A stretch of DNA of 64,000 nucleotides from Nonomuraea typhae (GCF_009760925.1 NZ_VRLV01000008.1:248001-312000); one strand, 5' to 3'. Counted from the stretch's first letter, positions 41,707 through 50,908 are shown. A program made the numbers and translations. Notes: a model not told the origin generated them from the sequence alone.

Positions 41707-42873
41707 ATGCACCTGACCGCCGACGACGCCAGAAGGCTCATCCTGCGCGCCCAGGGCCTGCTCGGCGCCGACGCCCGCAAGGGCGGCACCCACGCCATGC
41801 TCCGCCGTCTGGGCGCCGTCCAGCTCGACACGGTCTCCGTGCTGGCCCGCTCTCACGAACTGGTCGCCTACGCCCGCCTGGGCGCGGTGGGCAGGCAGAA
41901 GATCGAGCGCGCCTACTGGCACAACCCGGCCCGGAGCTTCGAGTACTGGTGCCACGCCGCCTGCATCCTCCCCATCGAGCACTGGCCCCTCTACGCCTTC
42001 CGCCGCCGCGCCTACCGCGAGCGCGGCCTGCGCTGGCACCAGGTCCCCGACAGCGTGGACAAACTCCTCGACCAGGTCCGCGAGCACGGCCCCATCACCA
42101 CCTCAGACGTGGGCGGCGCCAAAAACGGCGGCCCCTGGTGGGACTGGTCCGAATCCAAGATCGGCCTGGAATGGCTCCTCGACATCGGCGAGCTCGTCTG
42201 CACCCGCCGCGTGGGCTGGCGCCGCGTCTACGACCTGGCCGAACGCGCCGTCCCCGCTGACCTGCTGGGCGACGACCTGTCAGACGAGGAGTGCATCGTA
42301 CGGCTGGCCGCCGTGGCCGGCCGATCCCTCGGCGTGGCCACCACGGCCGACCTGGTCGACTACCTGAGAGTCAGAAACCACCACCGCTCCCTCCTGGAAG
42401 AGGCGCTAGCCGGCGGCGCCGCCGGCCTGATCCCGGTGGAGGTCTCCGGCTGGTCCCCTAAGGGCGGCACGACAAGGGCCTGGGCCGACCCCGTCGCCCT
42501 GGCGACGCCCCCCAAGGGCCGCCACCGCAGCACGCTGGTCTCCCCGTTCGACTCCCTGATCTGGCACCGCGGCCGCACGTCCCGCGTGTTCGGCTTCGAC
42601 TACACGCTGGAGCTCTACGTCCCCAAGCACAAGCGGGTCCACGGCTACTTCACGATGCCCATCCTGGCGGGCGGCAAGCTGATCGGCCGAGTCGACCCGG
42701 CCCGCGAGGGCACCACCTTCGTGGCCCGCCAGATCGGCCTCGAACCCGGGATCTCGGTGTCCAGGTGGGGCTCCGCCGTACACGACGCCCTGCACGAAGC
42801 CGCCTCCTGGGTCGGCTGCGACACCGTCCGCATCGAACGCGCCGACCCCGCCCTCCTGACCCACGTAACCTGA
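41707..42873 (+). CDS. Winged-helix DNA-binding protein, AlkZ/YcaQ-like (possible DNA glycosylase)
   Basis: 388 residues from ATG 41707. It belongs to the HTH_42 (YcaQ/AlkZ) superfamily: RLILRAQGLLG at the N terminus, the central LGAVQLDTVSVLARSHELVAYARLG block that lines the catalytic groove, DSLIWHRGRTSRVFGFDY and a late GRVDPAREG. AlkZ enzymes unhook interstrand crosslinks; the catalytic QxQ/QxD motif is represented here by Q-L-D. Specialised relatives protect producers from their own DNA-damaging antibiotics, but no such cluster is nearby. Family firm; glycosylase activity inferred. Confidence 0.83.
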   Translation: MHLTADDARRLILRAQGLLGADARKGGTHAMLRRLGAVQLDTVSVLARSHELVAYARLGAVGRQKIERAYWHNPARSFEYWCHAACILPIEHWPLYAFRRRAYRERGLRWHQVPDSVDKLLDQVREHGPITTSDVGGAKNGGPWWDWSESKIGLEWLLDIGELVCTRRVGWRRVYDLAERAVPADLLGDDLSDEECIVRLAAVAGRSLGVATTADLVDYLRVRNHHRSLLEEALAGGAAGLIPVEVSGWSPKGGTTRAWADPVALATPPKGRHRSTLVSPFDSLIWHRGRTSRVFGFDYTLELYVPKHKRVHGYFTMPILAGGKLIGRVDPAREGTTFVARQIGLEPGISVSRWGSAVHDALHEAASWVGCDTVRIERADPALLTHVT

Positions 42874-42902
42874 TCGGGTAGAGCTGCTTCCCGGAGGCGC
42901 GG

Positions 42903-43511
42903 ATGTCTGAGATCTTCAGCTGGGTGGAGAACGCCGGGCTCCAACCCGAGCCCATCACGCTGGAGATCTGGCGTGAGCTGCCGGAAGAGTTCTGCCGTCA
43001 GGTGGAGGTGGTCGACGGGCAAGCAGTCCGATGTGAACCTCCGAGCAGGCTGCATCAGACGATGGCACGCAGGCTCATGAACACCTTGGAGACGGCTGCC
43101 CGGCAGCATGTCGCGCGAACCGCCGAGTGCGTCGAGGCCAACATGGACTTCGACGTCGTCCTCTGGGAGGTCCCACGGGCGCAGATCCGCCGCCCGGACG
43201 CCGCCCTCTACCGCTGCGCCCCCGATGATGAGCGCCCGCTGCCCGCACATCTGGTCCTCTTGGTGGTGGAGGTGCTGTCGGGCGCGGGCAAGGTCGATCT
43301 CATCGACAAACGGGCCGAGTACGCCGCTGCGGGCATCCCCTGGTACTGGATCGTCACGCTGGACGACATCGGCGTGGCCGCTGTCGAGGTGCTCGCCCTG
43401 GATCACGGGATCGGCGGCTACCGATCGGTGGCTGTGCTCGAACCGGGATCTCAAGACCGGGTGCCGGGTCCGATCCGGATCAAACTCGACTGGGAGCACC
43501 TTCACGCCTGA
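42903..43511 (+). CDS. Uma2-family (DUF820) PD-(D/E)XK nuclease-like protein
   Basis: 202 residues with the Uma2 core: RRPDAALYRC supplies the active-site Asp, and LLVVEVLSGAGKVDLIDKRAEYAAAGIPWYWIV holds the E-x-L-S...D-x-x-x-K-x-x-x-Y pattern of the family. Such proteins are abundant in actinomycetes and cyanobacteria and are predicted nucleases of unknown role. It starts 29 bp after the AlkZ-like gene, so the two could be cotranscribed, which would fit DNA repair or defence. Confidence 0.87.
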   Translation: MSEIFSWVENAGLQPEPITLEIWRELPEEFCRQVEVVDGQAVRCEPPSRLHQTMARRLMNTLETAARQHVARTAECVEANMDFDVVLWEVPRAQIRRPDAALYRCAPDDERPLPAHLVLLVVEVLSGAGKVDLIDKRAEYAAAGIPWYWIVTLDDIGVAAVEVLALDHGIGGYRSVAVLEPGSQDRVPGPIRIKLDWEHLHA

Positions 43512-44142
43512 CCAGGCCACCACAGCAGCACCAGCCGCCAGGCAAGGCAGACCGCGTGACCCGGCCGCGGTGGCAGTGACGGGTCAGGCTTCCGCACAGC
43601 ACGGCCGCGGTGGCGGTGGCGGTGGCGGTGGCGGTGGCGTCAGGCTTCCGCACAGCATGGCCGCCTGGCGGGGGCCGCTGCTGCGCGGGGCACGGCTGCC
43701 CGGTGGGCGGGTTCCGCGGGTCCCGGTCGCGGGGCTTTCGCGCAAGCTCAGCCGCTGGGGGGCGGCTACTGCCGCGCGAGCGTGGCTCCTGGGCAGGCAC
43801 GTTTCTGCCTGGACATGGCCACTCTGCCTGGACATGGCCACCCGTCTACCTGGACATGGCCAGCCGCCAGATATCCGCACGAGCTCGGCCGCTGGGCAGG
43901 GCCTGCTGCTGCGTGAGCGTGGCTTCTGGGTAGGCATGTTTCTGCCTGAATACGGTCACCGGGCAGATTTCCGCACGGGCCCGGCCGATAAGCGGGGCCG
44001 GCTTATGCGGGGTATGGGCGGGCTTCGCACGAGCTTGGTCGTGGGGCAGGGCCGCTGCTGTGGGGATGGGCCCACAGCAGGGCGGCTCCGGACGCGGGGC
44101 GCCACGGCAGGGCCTTCCGAGGGAGGCCGGTGGCGCCGCGGG
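43512..44142. repeat. Repeat-rich gene desert with decaying coding repeats
   Basis: 631 bp with no convincing intact gene. It holds a 24-bp direct repeat (43585-43608 and 43641-43664, one mismatch) flanking five copies of GGTGGC (43609-43638), three copies of CCTGGACATGGCCA (43808, 43827, 43849), and a ~70-bp imperfect repeat at 43741-43810 and 43876-43948 with a third partial copy from 44026. The two long copies translate in different frames into related peptides of the form AG-LL-RERG-W-G-FLP--GH, suggesting a former repetitive coding sequence broken by frameshifts. Confidence 0.7.
44055..44080 (-). terminator. Hairpin downstream of the NarL-type regulator gene
   Basis: A perfect 10-bp inverted repeat, CTGCTGTGGG and CCCACAGCAG, around a 6-base loop, about 60 bp past the stop of the minus-strand regulator gene. 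Confidence 0.5.
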
Positions 44143-44844
44143 TCAGGTGATTTCCAGCATGCGCTCGCGGACGGCGTAGACCACGGCCTCCATCCGGGAG
44201 TGGAGCTGGAGCTTGTCCAGGATGTTGCGGACGTGGTTCTTCACCGTGTTCTCGGAGATGAACAACTGCTTGGCGATCTCGCGGTTGTTCATGCCCTTGG
44301 CCACGAGGCGCAGCACCTCCATCTCGCGCTCGGTCAGCCGCGGGACGGGGAGCTGGGGCGGGCGTTCGGCCTCCTTGCGGCTCATGTTGGCGAACTCGGT
44401 GATGAGCTTGGCGGCCATGGCGGGGTTGATGAGGGACTGGCCTTCGTACACCCCGCGGACGGCGTCGGGGACGTCGTTGATCTGGACGTCCTTCAGGAGG
44501 TAGCCGGTGGCGCCGGCCTTGATGGCCTCGAAGAGGTCCTCTTCCTCGTCGCTCACGGTGAGCATGATGATGCGCGTGCTCGGGACGGACGCCTTGATGC
44601 CCTTCGTGGCCTCGATGCCGTCCTGGCGGGGCATGCGCACGTCCATGAGCGCCACGTCGGGCATGAGGCGGTCGGCCATCTCGACCGCCTCCTGCCCGTC
44701 GCTTGCTTCTCCGACCACCTCGATGTCGGGCTCCGCGGCCAGGGCCAGTGCGAGACTGCGCCTGATCAGCTCGTGATCGTCCACGATCAGTACGCGGATC
44801 GGCTCGTCACGCCCCGGCGTGGGGGTCTCGCCGCTGACAGTCAC
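44143..44844 (-). CDS. NarL/LuxR-family response regulator (orphan)
   Basis: 233 residues from GTG 44844, preceded by GAGGAG; a longer frame has a low-complexity Arg-rich extension without support. The receiver domain has the acidic pair in VLIVDDHE, phosphoacceptor Asp68 in VALMDVRMPRQDG, the conserved Thr in IMLTVSDEE and Lys in GYLLKDV. The C-terminal LuxR helix-turn-helix is LTEREMEVLRLVAKGMNNREIA-KQLFISENTVKNHV. No histidine kinase is adjacent, so its partner is elsewhere. This regulator next to hpf is common in actinobacteria. Confidence 0.92.
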   Translation of the reverse strand: MTVSGETPTPGRDEPIRVLIVDDHELIRRSLALALAAEPDIEVVGEASDGQEAVEMADRLMPDVALMDVRMPRQDGIEATKGIKASVPSTRIIMLTVSDEEEDLFEAIKAGATGYLLKDVQINDVPDAVRGVYEGQSLINPAMAAKLITEFANMSRKEAERPPQLPVPRLTEREMEVLRLVAKGMNNREIAKQLFISENTVKNHVRNILDKLQLHSRMEAVVYAVRERMLEIT

Positions 44845-45232
44845 CCAAGCCTCCTCAGCCGGCCTTCGGCCGAGGTCTGGCTCCGTCGCCTGCCCCGCAT
44901 GGTCACAGAGCTCCCTTCGGCTCCGTGACCGCCTCCGGCGGCCTGCCCGTGACTGTCTGCCCGTGCCGCGCGCCGCGCGGGATGTCACGCGCGGCGCAGC
45001 ACTCGTTGGTCCGCTCGATCACGCGGCCTCCCTGTTCGGCCGCGCGACGGCGTGGTCGTCGCTTCGCGTGGGCTCGCGGGTGGAACTCCTCGCCGGAGGG
45101 CTTGGAGTTCGCAGGCCGCGAACGCTTCGCTCGCTCACGTCTCCTCCTCGTGGGGGCCAGAGCCGTTGGACCGCCCATGATGGCATGGGTACCGCGGTCC
45201 TAGGGTGGTCGAGAAGATCTTTAATTCGGCGT
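44845..45232. other. Intergenic region between regulator gene and hpf
   Basis: 388 bp without a supported gene; the open frames on both strands show no start signal or family match. A small stem (CCCATG, loop ATGG, CATGGG at 45174-45189) lies about 45 bp past the hpf stop on its strand and may be a terminator. Confidence 0.5.
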
Positions 45233-45895
45233 TCAGGGCTCGATGAGCCTCAGCAGGCCGTAGTTGTAGCCGCGCCGGTTGTACACGACGCTCGGCTGAC
45301 CGCTCTCCTTGTCACGGAACAGATAGAAGTCGTGGCCGACCAGTTCCATCTCGAGGAGAGCCTGGTCGATGGTCATGGGTTCCGCTTTGTGGTGCTTCTC
45401 CCTGACGATGAGCGGCCCGTCGCCGTCCATCTCGATGGGGACGATGTCGTCGTATTTCTTGTCGTCGGGCAGGTTGTCGTTCTCGGACTCGGCCTGCTTG
45501 GTAACCACCGTGGACTTCTGTGGCGCCACGTCGGCGGGGCCGCCGAGGGTCGCGGTCAGCTCGGCCACGGATGGGATGGCGTGGTTGCCGTGGTGAACCT
45601 TGCGGCGGTCGGCGAGCCTCCTGAGGCGGCCTTCCAGTTTGTCGAGGGCGATGTCGAGGGCGGCGAATCGGTCGTCGGCCGACGCCTCGGCGCGGATGGC
45701 CGGGCCCCGGGAGTGAATGGTCAGCTCGACGCGCTCACGCTGATCGGCGATGCGCGGATTGCGCTCCTTCGACACCTCCACATCGACTCGAATGAGCTTG
45801 TTGTCCAGACGCTCGATCCTGGCCAGCTTGGTCGTCACCAAGTCGCGGAACCGGTCGCTCACTCCTGTGTGCCGGCCCTTGACGATGATGTCCAT
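45233..45895 (-). CDS. hpf: Ribosome hibernation promoting factor, long form
   Basis: 220 residues. The N-terminal S30AE domain (~1-105) starts MDIIVKGRHTGVSDRFRD and binds the 30S decoding centre; a charged linker (~105-165) leads to the C-terminal dimerisation domain with IDQALLEMELVGHDFYLFRDKE and SVVYNRRGYNYGLLRL, which joins two 30S subunits into 100S ribosomes. The ribosome site GAAGGGGGG is 7 bases before the ATG. The 629-bp upstream region has lower GC than the genes and probably carries stress-responsive promoters. Confidence 0.96.
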   Translation of the reverse strand: MDIIVKGRHTGVSDRFRDLVTTKLARIERLDNKLIRVDVEVSKERNPRIADQRERVELTIHSRGPAIRAEASADDRFAALDIALDKLEGRLRRLADRRKVHHGNHAIPSVAELTATLGGPADVAPQKSTVVTKQAESENDNLPDDKKYDDIVPIEMDGDGPLIVREKHHKAEPMTIDQALLEMELVGHDFYLFRDKESGQPSVVYNRRGYNYGLLRLIEP

Positions 45896-46524
45896 GCAAC
45901 AGCCCCCCTTCGTCTAACGACTGAGAAAGAGCACCCGACCACGTGCCTGTCGGGCGGGGTCTTCTGTCTGCCTTTCTCTCACCGTTACCCTCTTCCGACG
46001 TCTCGTTACCGGGAACTCGGTGTGTGGCACCCGTCCGGCCGACCTGGTCTTCGACCCCACATCCGCCTGCTGAGGGTTTCGCAGCTCTGATGCCACTACT
46101 GCCCTTCTCTCCTGACGAGGGACATCTGGCCCCTCGGGAAGGCAGGACTTACCCCTAAGCCGCACCGTGATCAGTCGACAAAGAGTCGCCTTACGTGGAC
46201 CGTTTTGCCTGCGGCTGGCATCGGCTAGCAGAGCCGGGAGCCCCGGCCCTGCGCAACCACGGACCCGAACGGGTGCCATGTCAGAACGCTATCCGCATCG
46301 GAGGGGAATGTCAGCCGGAGGATCGGTCAAAGGATCACTTTCTGTGATTTTCTCTCGCCTTATCTGGGGTGTGAGATGCCCCTTTTGGTGGGGCCGTATC
46401 CCTTATGAACGCGCCAGTATGGTCCGATGAGCTGCCACAGGGCTTCGACCAGGCAAGACAGATGTGGCCCTGAGGTGAGAAGGAGAGTTTGATCACCCTT
46501 TACCGAGCGTGATGGCAAAGGATG
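45896..46524. other. Long hpf leader region
   Basis: 629 bp with no supported gene on either strand and visibly lower GC than its surroundings (notably 46320-46440). It contains short inverted repeats: ATCAC-TTTCT-GTGAT (near 46344) and GCCCC-TTTTGGT-GGGGC (near 46379). It separates comF from hpf on the minus strand and is the natural place for hpf promoters, a long 5' UTR or a small RNA; none of these can be proven from sequence. Confidence 0.5.
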
Positions 46525-47322
46525 TCAAGATCTTCGGCGTGTCGCCGCGACCGTGGCGGCGGCCGCTACCCGCAAGCCTGCCGTACGCAACGCTCGCGCC
46601 GCTTCCGCCAGCGTGGCACCGGTCGTCACGATGTCGTCCACAAGGACCACAGCGGCCCCAGGAGCGCCGCGCAAGCGGCCGGTGACCCTGAGAGAGGACC
46701 CGAGATTGGCGGCCCTCTCCGTAGCGCTCAGGCCCGCCTGATCGGCCACCCGCCGCGCCTGGGCGAGCGCCGGCGCCACCTCGGCCCGCACGCCGAGCGC
46801 CCGCAGCCGTCGTACGGCGAGCGCCGCCAGCCGCCCGACCGGATCATGCCCCCGAGCCCGCACGGCTCGCCGCGCACTGGGCACCGGAACCACCACCACG
46901 CCCCGGCGATCATCACGGCCGGGACCGTCACGACCACCACCACGACCATCATCACCACCACCACGGCCGGAACCGCCGCCAACACCACGGCCCGGGCCGG
47001 AACCGCCGCCGGCGCCACGGCCCGGGCCGGGATCGCCGCCGCCCAGCGCCGCCAGCACCACCGCGGCCAGCACCTCCGCCAAGGGCGGCCCCAGTCCGGT
47101 CCGCCCGCGTTCCTTGTAGGCCAGGATCGCCTCGCGCAGCGACCCCGCGTAGTCCCCGGCCGACCAGCACACCGGCAACCCGGGCGGCGCCGGGGCTGGC
47201 GGCCGGGGCGCCACCCCCGCCAGCCACCCCGCCAGGCAGGGCGGGCACAGCCGTCCGGAGCCGGAGGCACGGCAACCCAGGCAGAGCTGCGGCAGCAGAA
47301 GGTCGAGCAGTGCGGTGAACAT
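46525..47322 (-). CDS. comF: ComF-family phosphoribosyltransferase-like protein
   Basis: 265 residues from ATG 47322. The zinc ribbon has C14-x2-C17 and C26-x2-C29, then the ComF strand SAGDYAGSLREAILAYKERGR. The PRPP-binding motif VVLVDDIVTTGAT (225-237) is intact. Residues ~94-141 are a Gly/Arg/Asp-rich insertion (GGGSGPGRGVGGGSGRGGG) of about 48 residues between the usual first helix and the VVVVPVPSARRAVRARG strand, encoded by a GC-rich repetitive tract. ComF proteins take part in DNA uptake in Bacillus; the role in actinobacteria is unknown. It follows lpqB in the mtrA-mtrB-lpqB order. Confidence 0.9.
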   Translation of the reverse strand: MFTALLDLLLPQLCLGCRASGSGRLCPPCLAGWLAGVAPRPPAPAPPGLPVCWSAGDYAGSLREAILAYKERGRTGLGPPLAEVLAAVVLAALGGGDPGPGRGAGGGSGPGRGVGGGSGRGGGDDGRGGGRDGPGRDDRRGVVVVPVPSARRAVRARGHDPVGRLAALAVRRLRALGVRAEVAPALAQARRVADQAGLSATERAANLGSSLRVTGRLRGAPGAAVVLVDDIVTTGATLAEAARALRTAGLRVAAAATVAATRRRS

Positions 47323-47398
47323 GACACTGAGTTTGCACGTCGTCACCGACAGTTTCGCCGGCCGGACCTTCAGGCGCAGCGCAGCGGGAAGAGCGACG

Positions 47399-47428
47399 GA
47401 CACCTCAAACCCGGACACCTCAAACCCG
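47399..47428. repeat. 15-bp perfect tandem duplication upstream of comF
   Basis: GACACCTCAAACCCG occurs twice in direct succession (47399-47413, 47414-47428), in the 186-bp gap between lpqB and comF, about 80-105 bp before the comF start. Confidence 0.85.
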
Positions 47429-47508
47429 GAGGAACCTGAGGTGCGAACAGAAGACGACAGCCTAGGGAGGGTGCCCGGCCGAAAGGCCCAGGACCCGGGA
47501 CCGAGGGC

Positions 47509-49179
47509 TCAGCCCAGGGGGAACAGCGGCGCCTGCACGTTCCCCTTCACCTTGGACGTCCACCCCTGTTCCTTGAACTCCAGGACCTCCGCCTCGTCCT
47601 CCGTCCCCGCCATGATCTTCTTCCCCAGCGCCGCAATCGTCTTGAGCCGCTTGTCCGAGGTCAACGTCACGGTCTCCCCGTCACCCACGTCGATCTCCTT
47701 GAGCGTCTGCCCCGCCTTCCCCTTCACCAGCACCAGCAGGTGCTCACCGTCCCGCCAGGCGATGTCCTGAACGGTCTCGTCCTCGTCGACACTCAGCAGC
47801 GACTGGAAGTTCCCCAGCGTGAGCTCGGCACCCCCACCGGTGATGGCCCCGACCCGCACCTCCTGCCCGCCGACCCCGACGGCCACGCGTACCCCGTCCC
47901 GGGACACCCGCAGCTGGGTCACGTCGGTCCCGTCCAGGTCGGGCGCGGCCACGGGGGCGGGCGGGGCGCCGCTGAGGTCGCTGCGCATCACGTGCCCGGA
48001 ACGCGTCTCGTAGGCCCACAGCGACCCGTCCCGATGCCAGGAGGGCGCGGTGAACGTCCCCTGCATGACGCGGTTCCACTGGCCTTCGGCCGTCACGTCC
48101 ACGGCGTAGATGCCGTCGCCCCCGACCGCGGCGACGCGCTCGCCGAACTTCGAGATGGCCGCCCCGGTGTAGCCGTTGGCCTGCCCGGCGGGGCCGAGGA
48201 TCGGGTTCCCCGCGCCGTCCTGTCCGGTGCCGGTGTAGTACACGGCGCCACCGCTGGTGTAGTAGGCGGGGCTCTCGGTGGACGGGTACAGGTTCTCGGT
48301 GACGTCGTCCCTGAACGCGGAGATGAAGGGCTCGCCGTTGAGCACGACCTCGATCTCGCGCCCGGCGGCCACGTCTTTCAGGCTGGCCCACAGCTGCGCC
48401 TTCAAGCCGCCGCTGTCGTGCAGTTCGAGCTCGCCGCCGAGGTTGATCACGACCTTGGCGGTGGTGGCGGTGATGGACTCCACGCCGACGTTGCCGCCCA
48501 CGGCGGTGCGCACCGCGCCGCGCAGGGCGTTGCTGGGGCCGTGGACGAGGCGCCCGACGATGGTCTCCGCGATGTTCTCGCCGGGCTTGAACCGCAGGTG
48601 GACGGCGTCGGAGACGAGGGCGTCCGCCCGGGGCTCGCCCGTGAGGTAGTACAGCAGCGTGGGCCGGTAGGCGCGGGCGACGTCGGCGGCCCGCATCACC
48701 AGGCCGTTGTCCAGGTGGTCGACGCGCCAGCCGCCGGCTTCCTTCTTCATCCGGAACTGGCGGCCGGGCTTGCCGGGGATGGGCACGTAGCGGTCGTCGT
48801 CCTCGATCTGGGCGATCGTCTTGCCGGTGAGCTGGACGTTGCCCTCCGCCGACGCCTTGGCGGCCCCGTCCTCCACGACGGTGATGGGCCCGGCGGGCTT
48901 CCACTCGTTGCGCGCCCGCTGGGTCAGGTACTCCGGCAGCGTCTTGGGGTCGTCCGGGTAGGCGGCCATGGCGGCGAGCAGGCCGTCGACGACGTCCTCC
49001 GGCGTCCAGTCGGGCTGGGGCGGGAAGGCCAGCATGCGCACGAACGGCTTGGTCATCGGGTCGCCCAGCGACTCCTCGACGGCTGCCGGGTTGCCCACGG
49101 GGATGACCGCGCACCCGCACGAGAGCGCGGCCACCAGTGCGAGCGCGGCCCCGAGCGCCCTGCTAGACGACGTCTTCAT
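47509..49179 (-). CDS. lpqB: Lipoprotein LpqB
   Basis: 556 residues. The lipoprotein signal ends with lipobox LSCGC; a GerMN domain (~190-320) and a beta-propeller-like C-terminal half follow. LpqB binds the extracellular part of MtrB and tunes MtrA signalling and envelope homeostasis in mycobacteria and streptomycetes. The start overlaps the mtrB 3' end by 17 bp, so the genes are cotranslated, the usual actinobacterial arrangement. Confidence 0.95.
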   Translation of the reverse strand: MKTSSSRALGAALALVAALSCGCAVIPVGNPAAVEESLGDPMTKPFVRMLAFPPQPDWTPEDVVDGLLAAMAAYPDDPKTLPEYLTQRARNEWKPAGPITVVEDGAAKASAEGNVQLTGKTIAQIEDDDRYVPIPGKPGRQFRMKKEAGGWRVDHLDNGLVMRAADVARAYRPTLLYYLTGEPRADALVSDAVHLRFKPGENIAETIVGRLVHGPSNALRGAVRTAVGGNVGVESITATTAKVVINLGGELELHDSGGLKAQLWASLKDVAAGREIEVVLNGEPFISAFRDDVTENLYPSTESPAYYTSGGAVYYTGTGQDGAGNPILGPAGQANGYTGAAISKFGERVAAVGGDGIYAVDVTAEGQWNRVMQGTFTAPSWHRDGSLWAYETRSGHVMRSDLSGAPPAPVAAPDLDGTDVTQLRVSRDGVRVAVGVGGQEVRVGAITGGGAELTLGNFQSLLSVDEDETVQDIAWRDGEHLLVLVKGKAGQTLKEIDVGDGETVTLTSDKRLKTIAALGKKIMAGTEDEAEVLEFKEQGWTSKVKGNVQAPLFPLG

Positions 49180-50908
49180 GGAGTTCCCCCGTGGCGGGCG
49201 ACAGCACCGGCGTCATGTGGCCGCGCCAGGTGCGGCGCATCTCCACCTCGGGCGGCACCAGCGACAGCGGCGAGCCCTTGAGGTCGGCCCCCGCCGTCCT
49301 CGGCAGCGTGAGGCGGAACTGCGAGCCGTCCCCCGGCTGTCCCCACGCCTGCAGCCAGCCGCCGTGCAGCGTGGCGTCCTCGCGGGAGATGGCCAGGCCG
49401 AGGCCGGTGCCGCCGATGGTCCTGGCCCGGGAGGGGTCGGCCCGCCAGAAGCGGTCGAAGACCATGTTGTCCTCGCCCGCCTTGAGCCCCACCCCATGGT
49501 CGCGTACGGCTACCGCCACCGCGTCCCGGTCGGCGCCGACGGAGACCACGATGTCCTTGCCCTCGCCGTGCTCGATGGCGTTGAACAGCAGGTTGCGCAG
49601 GATCCGCTCGACCCGGCGGCTGTCGATCTCGGCCATGCACGGCTCGTTGGGCAGGCGCAGCTCGAAGCGGGTGGAGTGGCGCTCGGCCAGCGCCTCGGAG
49701 TCGGCGATGGCGCGCAGGACCACGTCGCGCACGTCGGTGGAGTCGAGGTCGAGCGTGGCGGCGCCGGCGTCGTAGCGGCTGATCTCCAGCAGGTCGGCCA
49801 GCATCGACTCGAACCGTTCGAGCTGGGCCTGCATGAGCTCGGCCGAGCGGGCGGCCATCGGGTCGAAGTCCTCGCGGGCGTCGTAGAGGAGGTCGGCGGC
49901 CATGCGCACGGTGGTGAGCGGGGTGCGCAGCTCGTGGGAGACGTCGGAGACGAACTGCCGCTGGACTTGGGAGAGCTCTTCGAGCTGGTGGATCTTCAGC
50001 GCGAGGTTGGCGGCCATCTCGTTGAAGGAGGTGGCCAGGCGGGCCAGGTCGTCCTCGCCGCGCACCTTGAGGCGTTCGTCGAGTTTGCCGGCTGCCAGGC
50101 GCTCGGCGGCCTGGCGGGCCAGCCGTACCGGAGTGACGACCTGACGGGCGACCAGGTAGGCGATGGCGGCCAGGAGCAGCACGAGGCCGACGCCCACGAC
50201 GATGAGCACCTGGCGCACCGAGGAGAGCATCTCGCCCTCCTGCGTGAGCGGGAAGAAGTGGTAGAGCTCGTAGGAGCGGTAGGTGGTGTTCTCCGGGACG
50301 GTCACGATGGTGCCGGTGGCCAGGGTGGGCCTGGGCTCGCCGTTGACCGTGACGGAGGTCAGCCAGGAGCGTGTCGTGTCGTACTTGTGCGCCTCGACGG
50401 CATTGGTCAGGTACTCGCGCAGGGGCACCGGGATGTCGGCGGGCTCGACGTTGCCGACGGCGCGGGACCTGCCGGGCTGCGCCGGGTTGAGGACGAGCAG
50501 CTCGTAACGCATGCGCGGGGCGTTCTCGCTGACGCCGGCGATGGAGTTGAGCACCTGGTCGAGCGGGTCCTGCGTCCTTTTCTTACCGTTGTCGGCGGCC
50601 TTGGCGTCCTCGGGCTGCTTCTGGGTGAGGGCGGCCGCGATCTGGGTGCGGTCGTTGAGCGCCTCGTACAGGGCGGCGCTGGTGCGGCCGTTGATGACGT
50701 TGTCGTTGATCTCCTGGAACAGGAAGACGCCCAGGACCGCGACGACGGTCACGGAGATCACCAGCGTGCTGGTGACCACCTGGAGCTGGAGTGAGCGGCG
50801 CCAGACGCGCCTGACCCTGCCCGCCGCGCGCCTGGCCCGCCGCCGGACGCCGCCGATGATCTGGCGGAGTGTCCGGCGGCGCCGGGTCTTCTTCTTCGTC
50901 GGGGGCAT
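49163..50908 (-). CDS. mtrB: Sensor histidine kinase MtrB
   Basis: 581 residues. A Lys/Arg-rich N-terminal tail, membrane helix ~42-66, an extracellular sensor (~67-230), membrane helix ~235-258, HAMP (LVARQVVTPVRLARQAAERLAAG), the phospho-His in FVSDVSHELRTPLTTVR and an ATPase domain with NLLFNAIEHGEG (N box), DHGVGL and GGTGLGLAI. It phosphorylates MtrA in response to envelope or division cues. It starts 22 bp after mtrA and overlaps lpqB. Confidence 0.97.
   Translation of the reverse strand: MPPTKKKTRRRRTLRQIIGGVRRRARRAAGRVRRVWRRSLQLQVVTSTLVISVTVVAVLGVFLFQEINDNVINGRTSAALYEALNDRTQIAAALTQKQPEDAKAADNGKKRTQDPLDQVLNSIAGVSENAPRMRYELLVLNPAQPGRSRAVGNVEPADIPVPLREYLTNAVEAHKYDTTRSWLTSVTVNGEPRPTLATGTIVTVPENTTYRSYELYHFFPLTQEGEMLSSVRQVLIVVGVGLVLLLAAIAYLVARQVVTPVRLARQAAERLAAGKLDERLKVRGEDDLARLATSFNEMAANLALKIHQLEELSQVQRQFVSDVSHELRTPLTTVRMAADLLYDAREDFDPMAARSAELMQAQLERFESMLADLLEISRYDAGAATLDLDSTDVRDVVLRAIADSEALAERHSTRFELRLPNEPCMAEIDSRRVERILRNLLFNAIEHGEGKDIVVSVGADRDAVAVAVRDHGVGLKAGEDNMVFDRFWRADPSRARTIGGTGLGLAISREDATLHGGWLQAWGQPGDGSQFRLTLPRTAGADLKGSPLSLVPPEVEMRRTWRGHMTPVLSPATGELHEDVV

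Noticed and set aside
43609..43933. A plus-strand protein-coding gene beginning AVAVAVAV
   Set aside because: It is translation of the GGTGGC repeat tract and degraded repeats, with no ribosome site and no conserved domain.
43585..43960. Possible CRISPR array in the repeat-rich desert
   Set aside because: Repeats differ in length and spacing, the spacers are not uniform and no cas gene is nearby.
46482..46494. GGAGAGTTTGATC, identical to the start of 16S rRNA
   Set aside because: Only 13 bases match; the following sequence diverges at once and there is no further rRNA similarity, so this is chance.
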